From: Limosilactobacillus sp.
GTDB taxonomy: Bacteria > Bacillota > Bacilli > Lactobacillales > Lactobacillaceae
DNA: 64,000 nucleotides
Assembly (NCBI RefSeq): GCF_022482365.1
Contig: NZ_JAKVPE010000001.1
Coordinates: 1,970,176-2,034,175, forward strand
Reading direction: 5' to 3'
Shown here: positions 50,938 to 59,618 of the stretch, in pieces
Layout: each line of letters opens with the position of its first letter
Position numbering within the stretch: the stretch's first letter is position 1
The notes under the pieces: generated by a model
Told to the model about the DNA's origin: nothing
Databases searched by the model: none
The model's input: only the letters and a program-made list of their open reading frames with translations
Position numbers and translations under genes: made by a program

Positions 50938-51883
50938 TAACCTGGCCGTGATTGACCTGGGTTCCAATTCGGTTCGTCTCAAGATCAGCGAGCTGACCAA
51001 GGATGGGCAGGCGGTGACCAAGCACTACGAGAAGCGCTACGTCCGCCTGTCATCCCAGATGGGGCCGGAAAAGGTCCTGAAGGCCGAGCCGATGGACCGC
51101 ACCGTGGCGGCCCTGCGCGACTTCCGCCAGATTTGTGACCAGTATGACCACGGCCGGATCGTGGCGGTGGCCACCGCGGCGGTTCGCCAGGCCAAAAACC
51201 AGCAGGAATTTCTGGACCGGGTGCAACAAGAGACTGGCTTTAAGTTTCGGGTGATCACCGGCGAACAGGAGGCCTACCTGGATTACGTCGGTGTTGCCCG
51301 GACCCTGCCGATTGACCGTGGGATCATCATCGATACCGGTGGGGCCAGCATGGAGCTGATTGCCGTCGACAACGGGGCGGCCGAGGAAACGGTCAGCATC
51401 CCGATCGGTTCGGTGACCTTGTCGCAGCGCTACCAGCTCGGTGACGTGATCAACGCGGCTGACCTCTTTGACGCCATGGTCGAGGTCGATGAGATCCTGT
51501 CCCACCAGCGCTGGCTCAACCGCTTCCGTGACACCCGAATCGTGGCCCTCGGTGGCAGCAACCGGGCCCTTGGTAAAATTTACCGCTGGCGCAATGCCGT
51601 CGACGGCAAACCGGCCCCAATCCACGGACTGACGATGAGCTCACAGACGGCCTTTGGCATCATGCACCAGCTGGTCGAGGCCGATCAGGAGAGCCGTGCC
51701 CAAATGCGAGGCGTCATGAAGGCCCGGGCCGACGTGATCGTCGGTGGCCTCTTACCGCTCTTGGCCCTGATGCGTCAGCTGGCGATCGATAGCGTCAGTT
51801 TTAGCAATAGCGGCCTGCGGGAGGGGATCCTCTTCAAGTACGTTGAGCACGCCTTTGACATGGATAATTTAGAAACCCTCTAA
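50930..51883 (+). CDS. ppx: Exopolyphosphatase (Ppx/GppA family)
   Basis: 317 residues. VIDLGSNSVRL (about 6-16) phosphate-1 motif, AVATAAVRQAKN, IIDTGGASMELI (about 128-139) phosphate-2 motif and ALGGSNRALGKIYRW: an intact short-form exopolyphosphatase. Start chosen at ATG 50930 (MTNNLAVIDLG), 9 nt after GGGAAGG; the ATG at 50921 abuts that site. Overlaps the ppk end. Confidence 0.93.
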   Translation: MTNNLAVIDLGSNSVRLKISELTKDGQAVTKHYEKRYVRLSSQMGPEKVLKAEPMDRTVAALRDFRQICDQYDHGRIVAVATAAVRQAKNQQEFLDRVQQETGFKFRVITGEQEAYLDYVGVARTLPIDRGIIIDTGGASMELIAVDNGAAEETVSIPIGSVTLSQRYQLGDVINAADLFDAMVEVDEILSHQRWLNRFRDTRIVALGGSNRALGKIYRWRNAVDGKPAPIHGLTMSSQTAFGIMHQLVEADQESRAQMRGVMKARADVIVGGLLPLLALMRQLAIDSVSFSNSGLREGILFKYVEHAFDMDNLETL

Positions 51884-51965
51884 GACTGGCAAATGAAGCG
51901 GTTCCAATTTTACGTAATTTTTACTAAAATTTACTCGCCGGGGCCAGAAAACTGTGCTACAATGC

Positions 51966-52018
51966 CTAGTGAAAGATAAAAACACTAGCTGGTTATATCG
52001 GTTAGGCAGTCGATATAA
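51966..52018 (+). promoter_or_regulatory. galE promoter-proximal leader with two perfect stems
   Basis: An extended -10 (TGC then TACAAT, 51957-51962) is followed directly by CTAGTG/CACTAG (51966-51971, 51983-51988) and by TTATATCG/CGATATAA (51993-52000, 52011-52018). The second stem ends exactly where the AAGGAGG ribosome-binding site begins, so it may stabilise the mRNA 5' end or modulate initiation. Confidence 0.5.
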
Positions 52019-52031
52019 GGAGGAATTTGGA

Positions 52032-53027
52032 ATGGCAATTTTAGTTGCTGGTGGTGCCGGTTACATCGGTTCCCACATGGTCAAGGATTTAATCGAACAT
52101 GGTCAAGACGTGGTTGTGGCCGATAACCTGTCAACGGGTCACCGGGACGCAATCAACCCGAAGGCAAAGTTCTACGAAGGTGACATCCGGGACCGGAAGT
52201 TCCTGGACAAGGTCTTTGACAGTGAAGACATCACGGCGGTTGTTCACTTCGCTGCTTTCTCAATTGTTCCCGAATCAATGGAAAAGCCACTGAAGTACTT
52301 CGACAACAACACTGGTGGCATGATCACCCTGCTGGAAGCAATGCGTGACCACCACATCAAGTACATTGTCTTCTCATCCACGGCGGCAACCTATGGTGTT
52401 CCTGAACACATGCCGATCAAGGAAACCGACCCACAGAAGCCAATCAACCCGTATGGCCTGTCTAAGCTGATGATGGAAAAGATGATGGCCTGGGCTGACA
52501 AGGCATACGGCATCAAGTTCGTTGCCCTGCGGTACTTCAACGTTGCCGGGGCTGCTCCTGACGGCACGATCGGTGAAGACCACGGCCCTGAAACCCACCT
52601 GGTTCCAATCATTCTCCAGGTTGCCCAGGGCAAGCGCAAGGAACTGAGCATCTTCGGTGACGATTACAACACCCCAGATGGCACCAACGTCCGTGATTAC
52701 GTTCACGTCATGGATCTGGCCGATGCTCACATCCTGGCCCTCAAGTACCTGGAAGCCGGCAATGAATCCAACGTCTTCAACCTGGGCTCCTCCACTGGCT
52801 TCTCCAACAAGCAGATGCTGGAAGCCGCCCGTGAAGTTACCGGCAAGCCGATCCCGGCTAAGATGGCTCCTCGTCGTCCCGGTGACCCCGACTCACTGGT
52901 CGCTGCCAGTGACAAGGCCCGGACGATCCTCGGCTGGAAGCCAAAGTACGATGACGTTCACGACATCATCGCGACTGCCTGGAAGTGGCACTCCACTCAC
53001 CCAAAGGGCTACGACGATCGCGACTAG
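52032..53027 (+). CDS. galE: UDP-glucose 4-epimerase
   Basis: Interconverts UDP-galactose and UDP-glucose. 331 residues from [20 protein letters not shown] (NAD-binding GxxGxxG at about 7-13); an upstream frame is leader. Ser in [11 protein letters not shown] (about 119) and [10 protein letters not shown] (about 145, catalytic Tyr and Lys). No other Leloir genes are adjacent, so it probably supplies UDP-Gal for cell-wall or exopolysaccharide. Codon use is of the highly expressed type. Confidence 0.96.
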   Translation: MAILVAGGAGYIGSHMVKDLIEHGQDVVVADNLSTGHRDAINPKAKFYEGDIRDRKFLDKVFDSEDITAVVHFAAFSIVPESMEKPLKYFDNNTGGMITLLEAMRDHHIKYIVFSSTAATYGVPEHMPIKETDPQKPINPYGLSKLMMEKMMAWADKAYGIKFVALRYFNVAGAAPDGTIGEDHGPETHLVPIILQVAQGKRKELSIFGDDYNTPDGTNVRDYVHVMDLADAHILALKYLEAGNESNVFNLGSSTGFSNKQMLEAAREVTGKPIPAKMAPRRPGDPDSLVAASDKARTILGWKPKYDDVHDIIATAWKWHSTHPKGYDDRD

Positions 53028-53047
53028 TCCGCGTTCAATATAATAGT

Positions 53048-53082
53048 AAAATCCGTTGCCAAATTCGGCAGCGGATTTTTTG
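53048..53082 (+). terminator. Terminator of galE
   Basis: AAAATCCGTTGCC/GGCAGCGGATTTTTT. Confidence 0.85.
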
Positions 53083-53175
53083 TTCTCAAATCGGTCCGGC
53101 CGATCAAACATCGGCGACGAAGCGGGCCAGTTGTGATAAGATGTTAGGTGTGATTGAAAGGACGTGCAAACAACA

Positions 53176-53901
53176 ATGAAAGTCTTAGCGATTGATACCT
53201 CGAACCACCCGATGAGCGTTGCCCTGGTGGAGGACGACCAGCTGCTGGCCACCACGACGCTGAACATGGTTCGCAACCACAGTATTTATCTGATGCCGAC
53301 CATTGACCGGCTCTTTAACCTGGTCAAGTGGCAGCCGGCAGACATCGACCGGATCGTCGTCGCCCAGGGTCCCGGTTCCTATACCGGCATCCGGATTGCC
53401 GTCACTACGGCCAAGGTTCTGGCCGATACCCTAAAGGTGGAACTGGTGGGTGTTTCCAGCCTGGAAGTCGTTGCCCGCAACGTCCTGCCAACGACGACGG
53501 CAATCATCGTTCCCTTCTTCGACGCGCGCCGGGGCAACGTCTTTGCCGGGGCCTACCAGTGGAAAGACGGCCAGCTGGTCAACCGGATTGAAGATCAGCA
53601 CCTGGGGATGGCTACCCTGCTGGACCAGCTGGCAGCAGTCGACCAGCCTGTCATCCTGGTGGGCCACCTGACCAAGCGGATTGAAGACCAGTTTGAGGTC
53701 TTGCCGGATAACGTCACCCTGGCGCCGCGCGCGTACGGTATTCCGTCGACCTATCAGCTGGCGTTGGCGGGCGAAAACCGGCCAGCCGTCAAAGAAATTG
53801 ATCCGTTCGTGCCACACTACCTTCGGATTACAGAGGCCGAGGCCAACTGGCAGAAGCTTCACCCGGGCGAGACCCGTCAGAACTATGTTAGAGAAGTTTA
53901 A
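53176..53901 (+). CDS. tsaB: tRNA threonylcarbamoyladenosine biosynthesis protein TsaB
   Basis: Partner of TsaD in making t6A37 of ANN-decoding tRNAs. 241 residues from MKVLAIDTSNHPMSVAL; an alternative GTG start 12 nt upstream (53164) is closer to the GAAAGGA site, so the exact start is uncertain. PGSYTGIRIAVTTAKVLA (about 66-83) is the family hallmark; actin-fold with degenerate nucleotide site. Overlaps rimI by 17 nt. Confidence 0.94.
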   Translation: MKVLAIDTSNHPMSVALVEDDQLLATTTLNMVRNHSIYLMPTIDRLFNLVKWQPADIDRIVVAQGPGSYTGIRIAVTTAKVLADTLKVELVGVSSLEVVARNVLPTTTAIIVPFFDARRGNVFAGAYQWKDGQLVNRIEDQHLGMATLLDQLAAVDQPVILVGHLTKRIEDQFEVLPDNVTLAPRAYGIPSTYQLALAGENRPAVKEIDPFVPHYLRITEAEANWQKLHPGETRQNYVREV

Positions 53902-54454
53902 GCACTGGTGCCGCTTCAAATTTGAGGGAAACCGGTGGCCGCTGTTGGATTTTGCCCGGCGCGTGGTAATGATCAACGGGCACCAGTACGTGGTCCGGAT
54001 GGCCGCCGAGGACGACATCCAAAAAATGGTCGACATCGAACGGGCCATTTACGGGGAAGAACCCTGGAGCTACGCCGCCTTTCAAATTGAGCTGCGGCGG
54101 CCCCACGACCGGCTCTACCTGGTGATTGTCGACGACGGCTTGGTGATCGGCTTTATCGGCATGTCGGTCGACTGGTTCAAGCTCGACCTACACATCACCA
54201 ACCTCGGCGTGACCCCCGGCTACCAAAAAAAGGGTATCGGGACCTACCTGGTGGGAACGGCGATCAACTATGCTCGTCATACCCAGCTGCACTCGGTCAG
54301 CCTGGAGGTACGGGTTCACAACTTGGTGGCACGCAAGTTGTACGAGCACCTTGGTTTTCGCGAGCGACAGATCAAGCACCGCTACTACCTCGACAACCAT
54401 GAGGACGCGGTGGACATGGAAGCAGACCTATTGAAAAAAGGGGAGTCAAAGTAA
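53885..54454 (+). CDS. rimI: Ribosomal-protein-alanine N-acetyltransferase RimI-like
   Basis: 189 residues from [16 protein letters not shown] at 53885, in a different frame from tsaB and overlapping it. GNAT core begins near 40 ([30 protein letters not shown]) with the acetyl-CoA loop [14 protein letters not shown] (about 112-125) and [19 protein letters not shown] (about 142-160). The first 35 residues are an extension beyond the standard RimI. The tsaB-rimI-tsaD order is conserved. Confidence 0.9.
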   Translation: MLEKFKHWCRFKFEGNRWPLLDFARRVVMINGHQYVVRMAAEDDIQKMVDIERAIYGEEPWSYAAFQIELRRPHDRLYLVIVDDGLVIGFIGMSVDWFKLDLHITNLGVTPGYQKKGIGTYLVGTAINYARHTQLHSVSLEVRVHNLVARKLYEHLGFRERQIKHRYYLDNHEDAVDMEADLLKKGESK

Positions 54455-54456
54455 TT

Positions 54457-55488
54457 ATGGCAGAACGTACGCTGATTTTAGCGTTTGAAACCAGTTGTGA
54501 CGAAACAAGCGTGGCCGTGATCGAGAACGGCACGAAAATTTTGAGTAACGTGGTGGCCACCCAGATCGACAGCCACCAGCGCTTCGGAGGCGTGGTGCCC
54601 GAAGTTGCCAGCCGCCACCATATTGAGTGGATCACGCGCTGCATCGACCAGGCCCTAGACGAGGCCCAGGTCGGCTATGACGACATTACGGCCGTGGCGA
54701 TTACCTACGGACCGGGACTGGTCGGTTCGCTTTTGGTCGGGGTCACGGCGGCCAAGGTGATCGCCTGGGCCCACCACCTGCCGCTGATTCCGGTCAACCA
54801 CATGGCCGGCCACCTCTATGCGGCCCGCTACGTTGGCGAATTCAAGTACCCGCAGATGGCCCTCTTGGTTTCTGGTGGGCACACCGAACTGGTTTACATG
54901 CCCAAGGAACACGAGTACGAGATCATCGGCGAAACCCGGGACGACGCGGCTGGCGAGGCCTATGACAAGATTGGCCGGGTGCTGGGCGTCAACTACCCGG
55001 CCGGCAAGACGATCGACCAGTGGGCGGCCCAGGGTGAGGACACCTTCCACTTCCCGCGGGCGATGGAGAAGGAGGCCAACTACGACTTCAGTTTCAGCGG
55101 GTTGAAGAGTGCCTTCATCAACACGGTCCACAATGCCGACCAGCGCGGTGAAACCCTCAACAAGTATGACCTGGCCGCCAGCTTCCAGCAGAGTGTCGTC
55201 GACGTCCTGGCGGAGAAGACGATGCGGGCATTGGACCGGTACCCGGTAAAGCAGCTGATCCTGGCCGGTGGGGTGGCCGCCAACCAGGGACTTCGGAAGC
55301 GCCTCGACCACGACATGGCTAAGTACCACCCGGAGGTTTCGATGCTCCAGGCGCCACTGAAGCTCTGCGGTGACAACGCGGCGATGATTGGTGCGGCGGG
55401 CTACGTTAACTACCGCCACGGCGATCGCGCCGGGATGGACCTCAATGCGGTGCCCGGCCTGATGTTTAAGCGGATGGAAGTTGAATAA
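54457..55488 (+). CDS. tsaD: tRNA threonylcarbamoyltransferase TsaD (Kae1/Gcp)
   Basis: Transfers threonylcarbamoyl to A37. 343 residues. [12 protein letters not shown] (about 9-20), [24 protein letters not shown] with the metal-binding HxxxH (about 111-115), [11 protein letters not shown] (about 133-143), [12 protein letters not shown] and [12 protein letters not shown]. Full length; two nucleotides after the rimI stop. Confidence 0.96.
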   Translation: MAERTLILAFETSCDETSVAVIENGTKILSNVVATQIDSHQRFGGVVPEVASRHHIEWITRCIDQALDEAQVGYDDITAVAITYGPGLVGSLLVGVTAAKVIAWAHHLPLIPVNHMAGHLYAARYVGEFKYPQMALLVSGGHTELVYMPKEHEYEIIGETRDDAAGEAYDKIGRVLGVNYPAGKTIDQWAAQGEDTFHFPRAMEKEANYDFSFSGLKSAFINTVHNADQRGETLNKYDLAASFQQSVVDVLAEKTMRALDRYPVKQLILAGGVAANQGLRKRLDHDMAKYHPEVSMLQAPLKLCGDNAAMIGAAGYVNYRHGDRAGMDLNAVPGLMFKRMEVE

Positions 55489-55494
55489 AAGTCA

Positions 55495-55533
55495 AAAGGA
55501 TGTTCATGGTGCTGAGTCATGAACATCCTTTTA
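55495..55533 (+). terminator. Terminator of tsaB-rimI-tsaD
   Basis: AAAAGGATGTTCATG pairs with CATGAACATCCTTTT around a short loop. Confidence 0.9.
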
Positions 55534-55536
55534 TAG

Positions 55537-55824
55537 TTATTTATAAAATTTAATGCTATCAACTTCAAAGTAGTTTTTCCATGCAGCTAGGATGAAGTTG
55601 TAGTTTTGAGTAATAAAGAAGCTAAGGCGCTTGATTGACTTGCGTGATAATTCGGCATGGTTATTTGCTAGTTCTACAGAACCATCTTTTAATAACCAGA
55701 ATTTTGTGGATTGGTTCGATGGCCTTTTGACTGAAACATGAACATGAATTGGTTCACCACTTTCGTTGGACCAAAAATATATACAATATCCGGCGAAGTT
55801 AAATAAGTTAGGCAAGCTCCACAC
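55537..55824 (-). CDS. DUF4160-like small protein
   Basis: About 95 residues. The segment PNLFNFAGYCIYFWSNESGE followed by PIHVHV is the DUF4160 hallmark (family members start MP-I--F-G--IYF--N---P-H-H). The start is unclear: GTG 55824 or TTG 55815, both inside the end of the upstream gene, so translation is coupled. AT-rich and A/T-ending codons contrast sharply with proC and tsaD on either side, suggesting horizontal transfer. DUF4160 proteins occur in toxin-antitoxin-like pairs; function unproven. Confidence 0.65.
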   Translation of the reverse strand: MWSLPNLFNFAGYCIYFWSNESGEPIHVHVSVKRPSNQSTKFWLLKDGSVELANNHAELSRKSIKRLSFFITQNYNFILAAWKNYFEVDSIKFYK

Positions 55825-56068
55825 CGCCCTCTTCGGCGAATTCAACAATCAGCTTTTCGTTTTTGGCGAGGATTTCTTCATTTAGTTTAGTTTCGCTTGG
55901 TGTAAAGCCATCATTGAAAAGAACCTTGTGTGAAGGCAGTGAGTAGCGTGCTTCCTTAAATCCCCAATCGGTTGGCTGCTCAAAGTTGACGTGGATAGTC
56001 TTATCGGGTTTGACTTCTGAATAAGTGATGATCAAATGATTTGGAAATTCGGCGTACGGGTATAACAT
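55808..56068 (-). CDS. Small protein of unknown function, partner of the DUF4160-like gene
   Basis: 86 residues (MLYPYAEFPNHLIITYSEVK start, EFAEEGGVELA end), preceded by a GGAGGG site. Acidic, mixed alpha/beta. I do not recognise the family with confidence; DUF2442-type proteins often sit beside DUF4160 in this way. AT-rich like its partner. The stop lies inside the next gene, so they form a two-gene unit. Confidence 0.6.
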   Translation of the reverse strand: MLYPYAEFPNHLIITYSEVKPDKTIHVNFEQPTDWGFKEARYSLPSHKVLFNDGFTPSETKLNEEILAKNEKLIVEFAEEGGVELA

Positions 56069-56126
56069 TTTTGAACCCTCCTTTGCTTAGCCTTATTTTA
56101 GCATGGTTTTGTGCTGTTATACGAAA

Positions 56127-56169
56127 ATTGGCACCCGATAAACCTGCAGATTTATCGGGTGCCAATTGT
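56127..56169 (-). terminator. Terminator of proBAC
   Basis: Inverted repeat around GGCACCCGATAAA...TTTATCGGGTGCC with loop containing TGCAG, directly past proC. Shares its core with 4317-4358. Confidence 0.85.
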
Positions 56170-56179
56170 GACTTTTGCG

Positions 56180-56953
56180 TTATTCTTCGCCGTTGGCCTT
56201 GTTGACGGCGTCGATCACGGCGTAGCGGAGACCGTGCTTCTCCAGGGCCTCGACGCCCCGGATGGTGGTGCCGGCCGGCGAGGTGACCTGGTCGCGCAGC
56301 TCGGCCGGGGTCTTGCCGGTGTCGTAGGCCAGGGTACCGCTGCCCTTGATCATGCTGGCGATCAGCTCGTAGGCGGTCTGCCGGTCAAGACCGAATTTCA
56401 CCGCGGCGTCGCTCAGGGCGTCCATGAAGACGTCGACGAAGGCCGGGCCGCAGCCGCCAACCACGCCGACGATGTCCAGCTTGTCTTCGCTGACCGTGAC
56501 GATGTCGCCGAGCTGCTCGAGGACGTGATTGATGGTCGGTTGCGCGGCCGTTGCGCCATCATGTGGCAGGGCCAGGCCAATCGTTCCGGCGTTGACGGCC
56601 ACCGGAGTGTTGGGGATGATGGTGGCAATCGGGTTATCCGGCAGGGCGGACTTCAGCTGATCCTGAGTGACGCCCGCGGCCGCGGAGATCACGACTGCCT
56701 TTGAATTCAGTCCATTGAGCTCCCGGGCCACGGCCACCGTGATCTTAGCCGGGGTCGTGAGGATCACCACGTCCGGCTGGGCCTTGACCACTTCCGCGGC
56801 GGTGTGAAAGAGGGTGAAGTGGAGCTGGTCGGCGAGCTTGCTGACGCGGGGGTTGGTCGGGTTCATCCCGCTCACCTCATCAACGCCGCTGTTTACGAGT
56901 CCCTTGACGATGGCGCCGCCCATGTTGCCGACGCCGATAATTGTTACCTTCAT
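56180..56953 (-). CDS. proC: Pyrroline-5-carboxylate reductase
   Basis: Last step of proline synthesis. 257 residues: NAD(P)-binding VTIIGVGNMGGAIVKGL (about 3-19), and the conserved C-terminal dimer domain with GCGPAFVDVFMDALSDAAVKFGL and VTSPAGTTIRGVEALE. GAAAGGAAG before the ATG. 14 nt after the proA stop. Confidence 0.96.
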   Translation of the reverse strand: MKVTIIGVGNMGGAIVKGLVNSGVDEVSGMNPTNPRVSKLADQLHFTLFHTAAEVVKAQPDVVILTTPAKITVAVARELNGLNSKAVVISAAAGVTQDQLKSALPDNPIATIIPNTPVAVNAGTIGLALPHDGATAAQPTINHVLEQLGDIVTVSEDKLDIVGVVGGCGPAFVDVFMDALSDAAVKFGLDRQTAYELIASMIKGSGTLAYDTGKTPAELRDQVTSPAGTTIRGVEALEKHGLRYAVIDAVNKANGEE

Positions 56954-56967
56954 GTTGAACTTCCTTT

Positions 56968-58212
56968 CTATTGCCGAACCTGACCGTTACCGGTGATTTC
57001 GTACTTAATGGTGGTCAATTGATCCAAGCCCATTGGTCCGCGGGCGTGGAGCTTCTGGGTGCTGATGCCAATCTCGGCCCCAAAGCCGAAAACCCCGCCG
57101 TCCGTGAAGCGGGTCGAGGCGTTGACGTAGACGCAGGCGGAGTTGATCCGCCGCTGGAATTCCTGGCCCCGGGCAATATCCTTGGTGACGATGACCTCGG
57201 AGTGGTGGGTGCTGTGGCGGTTGATGTGCTTGATGGCCGCATCCAGTGAGTCGACCACCTTTACCGCCATGATCAGGTCGTTGTATTCCGTGTCCCAGTC
57301 CGCTGCGCTTGCTTCCTGCATGGCGGGAACCAGCCGACGGGCGCGCTCGTCACCACGGAGCTGGACGCCGTGATCCATCAAGGCCTGGGCAATTTGTGGC
57401 AGGAACTTCTCCGCCACGTCCTGGTGGATCAGAAGCTTTTCGGCGGCGTTGCAGACGGATGGGCGCTGGACCTTGGCGTTGACCGTAATGTCGGTTGCCA
57501 TCTTCAGGTCGGCGTCCCGGTCGATGTAGACGTGGCAGTTGCCGGCCCCGGTCTCGATCACCGGCACGGTTGCCGTCTTGACAACCCGCTGGATCAGGCC
57601 CTGGCCGCCCCGGGGAATCAGGACGTCGATGTAGTCGGTCAGGTTCATCATCTCCTGGGCCAACTCGTGGCTGGTGTCTTCGATCAACTGAACAGCGTCT
57701 GCGGGCAGCTGGTGGGCAGCCAAAGTATCGCGCAGGATCTTAGCCAGGGCGATGTTGGTGCGGATTGCTTCCTTGCCGCCCCGCAGGATGACCGCGTTGC
57801 CGCTCTTAAAGGTCAGTCCGGTGGCGTCGACGGTGACGTTTGGCCGGGCCTCGAAGATGATGCCAATGACGCCGAGTGGGACCCGGCGCTGGAGAATCTG
57901 CAGGCCGTCAGCGTTGATCCAGCCGCGGTCGATCCGGGCAGTTGGGTCGGCCAGACTCGCGATGGCGCGCAGGCCGTTTGCCATGTCGGCGATCCGCTGG
58001 GCGTTGACCAGCAGACGGTCGGTGAACTTCTTCGGCATTGCCGTGGCATTTGCCATATCTTCTTGATTGGCGGCGATGATCTCGTCTTGATGGTTATCGA
58101 GGGCGTCCGCCATGGCGTTTAAGGCCGCGTTCTTGGTGGCCGTGTCGAGCTGGGATAGAATGTCTTCGGCGGCTTGGGCCCGCTGACCAATCTTAATTAA
58201 TTCCTGATTCAT
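56968..58212 (-). CDS. proA: Glutamate-5-semialdehyde dehydrogenase
   Basis: Reduces gamma-glutamyl phosphate. 414 residues in the aldehyde-dehydrogenase fold with the catalytic Cys in VQRPSVCNAAEKL (about 253) and EARPNVTVDATGLTFKSGNAVILRGGKEA (about 121). Located between proB (21 nt) and proC (14 nt). Confidence 0.96.
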   Translation of the reverse strand: MNQELIKIGQRAQAAEDILSQLDTATKNAALNAMADALDNHQDEIIAANQEDMANATAMPKKFTDRLLVNAQRIADMANGLRAIASLADPTARIDRGWINADGLQILQRRVPLGVIGIIFEARPNVTVDATGLTFKSGNAVILRGGKEAIRTNIALAKILRDTLAAHQLPADAVQLIEDTSHELAQEMMNLTDYIDVLIPRGGQGLIQRVVKTATVPVIETGAGNCHVYIDRDADLKMATDITVNAKVQRPSVCNAAEKLLIHQDVAEKFLPQIAQALMDHGVQLRGDERARRLVPAMQEASAADWDTEYNDLIMAVKVVDSLDAAIKHINRHSTHHSEVIVTKDIARGQEFQRRINSACVYVNASTRFTDGGVFGFGAEIGISTQKLHARGPMGLDQLTTIKYEITGNGQVRQ

Positions 58213-58233
58213 GATTAATTCCTCCTTTATGTT

Positions 58234-59022
58234 CTACTTGCCAAATCGAGTGCCGACCGCTTCGCCCTTGACGACTCTGAAGATGATCCGGGGATCGGCG
58301 CCGGAACAGAGAACCATCTGCTGGTGGTGTTCCATGGTGGTGGCGGCGGCGTGGAGCTTGGTGACCATCCCGCCGGTGCCGAAGCGGGTGCTGGAGCCGC
58401 TGGCGGCCGCCCGCAGCTCCGGCGTTAATTCTTCGACCCGGCGAATTGGCTGGGCGTCGGGATACTTGTGGGGATCCTTGTCGTAAAAGGCGTCGATATC
58501 CGAAAGCACGATCAGCAGGTCGGCGCCGATTCGGGTTGCCACCAGGGCCGACAGCTCGTCGTTATCACTGAAGGTCGTGTGATGATCCAGCTCGTCGACC
58601 GAGACGGGGTCGTTTTCGTTGATGATCGGCACCACGCCGTCGTCCAGCAGGGTCGAGATCGTGTTAAGAACGTGCTGGCGACTGACGGGGAAGTGGAGCA
58701 CGTCGCGGGTCAAAAGCAGCTGGCCGACCTTGGTCTGATAGTCGAGGAAGCGCTGGGAATAGATCCGCATCAGTTCGGTCTGCCCGATGGCGGCCAGGGC
58801 CTGCTGTTTGGCGATCGGCTTGGGACGTTCCCGCAGTCCCTGGCTCGCCAGGCCGACCCCCATCGCCCCGGATGATACCAGCACCATTTCATAGCCCTGG
58901 TGATTGAGGGTCGCCAGGGTGAAGGCCAACCGGTCGATGGCACGCAGGTTGGTTTGGCCATTGGGCAGGATCAGGCTGCTGGTCCCGACCTTGACGACGA
59001 TTCGTTGCTTCTTTTCTGCCAT
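58234..59022 (-). CDS. proB: Glutamate 5-kinase, short form without PUA domain
   Basis: First committed step of proline synthesis. 262 residues of amino-acid kinase fold: VVKVGTSSL (about 8-16), VSSGAMGVG, PIINENDPVSVDEL and DIDAFYDKDP, and SRFGTGGMVTKLHAA. The protein ends after the kinase domain; the C-terminal PUA domain of longer ProB is absent. AAGGAGGG precedes the ATG. Preceded by a Pro T-box leader. Confidence 0.95.
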   Translation of the reverse strand: MAEKKQRIVVKVGTSSLILPNGQTNLRAIDRLAFTLATLNHQGYEMVLVSSGAMGVGLASQGLRERPKPIAKQQALAAIGQTELMRIYSQRFLDYQTKVGQLLLTRDVLHFPVSRQHVLNTISTLLDDGVVPIINENDPVSVDELDHHTTFSDNDELSALVATRIGADLLIVLSDIDAFYDKDPHKYPDAQPIRRVEELTPELRAAASGSSTRFGTGGMVTKLHAAATTMEHHQQMVLCSGADPRIIFRVVKGEAVGTRFGK

Positions 59023-59039
59023 TGGGCAATTCCCTCCTT

Positions 59040-59222
59040 AAAACAAAAGCACGCCCTTAATCGAGACACCAGTGACGGCGTTACCATTCTCGTTTAAAGA
59101 CGTGCTTTACTCTTTTTCTAAAAATTTATTTACATGTTAGTTCGATGTGGCTTGGATTCGGTATTGGTGGCGGGGCTTGCAGCCGATGACCCCGCTCTCT
59201 GGTCTGACCTACTATGACCACA
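59040..59222 (-). promoter_or_regulatory. T-box leader of proBAC, proline specifier (CCA)
   Basis: Minus strand: stem I base GUGUGGU/GCCACAU, AGUA on the 5' side (59210-59213) and GAAUCCAA on the 3' side, giving codon CCA (59153-59155), Pro, by the GAAN-codon-A rule. The T-box segment is the atypical GAATGGTAACGCCG (59077-59090), still with UGGU. Terminator stem AAAGCACG...CGTGCTTTTG spans 59043-59108. Low charged tRNA-Pro would allow proBAC transcription. Confidence 0.75.
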
Positions 59223-59227
59223 CGCTT

Positions 59228-59257
59228 AGTTTACCGTCCCGGCGATTTATTTGTCAA
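59228..59257 (-). promoter_or_regulatory. proBAC promoter
   Basis: Minus strand TTGACA (59252-59257), 18-bp spacer, TAAACT (59228-59233). Confidence 0.7.
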
Positions 59258-59292
59258 GTCTGAGAATTAATTAAAATTATATTAGAAAACTA

Positions 59293-59321
59293 TTGACTTT
59301 TTCTTAATCGTTAATTAGAAT
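59293..59321 (+). promoter_or_regulatory. Promoter of the amidase-aminotransferase operon
   Basis: TTGACT (59293-59298), 17-bp spacer, TAGAAT (59316-59321), back-to-back with the proBAC promoter. Confidence 0.7.
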
Positions 59322-59327
59322 AAGCGA

Positions 59328-59603
59328 CAACAAGTTAAGAGAACGTCAGTCAGATGAGTAGCGGTGGCGCAATTTTCAGAGAGTCCCTGGGCGGTGCGAA
59401 GGGATGGTTGCCAGCCGTGAAGATGGTCTGCAAAAATGACGCGCCGGCGAGGCCTAGCTGAGCTGGCGACGGGGTGGTAGCCGTTACCAATACCGGGAGT
59501 TGATTGACTCCACGAGGCCGTCCGTGTGAGCGGGCGGCGAACTAAGGTGGCACCACGGGAAAGAGCACTCGTCCTTAAATATAAGGATGAGTGCTCTTTT
59601 TTG
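59328..59603 (+). promoter_or_regulatory. T-box leader of the amidase-aminotransferase operon (AUG or GAU specifier)
   Basis: AGTA at 59357-59360 with stems CAGA/UCUG below and GCGG.UGGC/GCCA.CCGU above. The 3' side of the loop is GAAGAUGG (59419-59426). The GAAN-codon rule gives AUG (Met); reading one base earlier gives GAU (Asp). The T-box AAGGTGGCACCACGG (59544-59558) contains UGGC, which fits a G73 tRNA (e.g. Asp, Asn) better than Met. Terminator 59562-59603 (AGAGCACTC...GAGTGCTCTTTTTT). Confidence 0.85.
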
Positions 59604-59618
59604 TTTGAGGTGGAGAAA

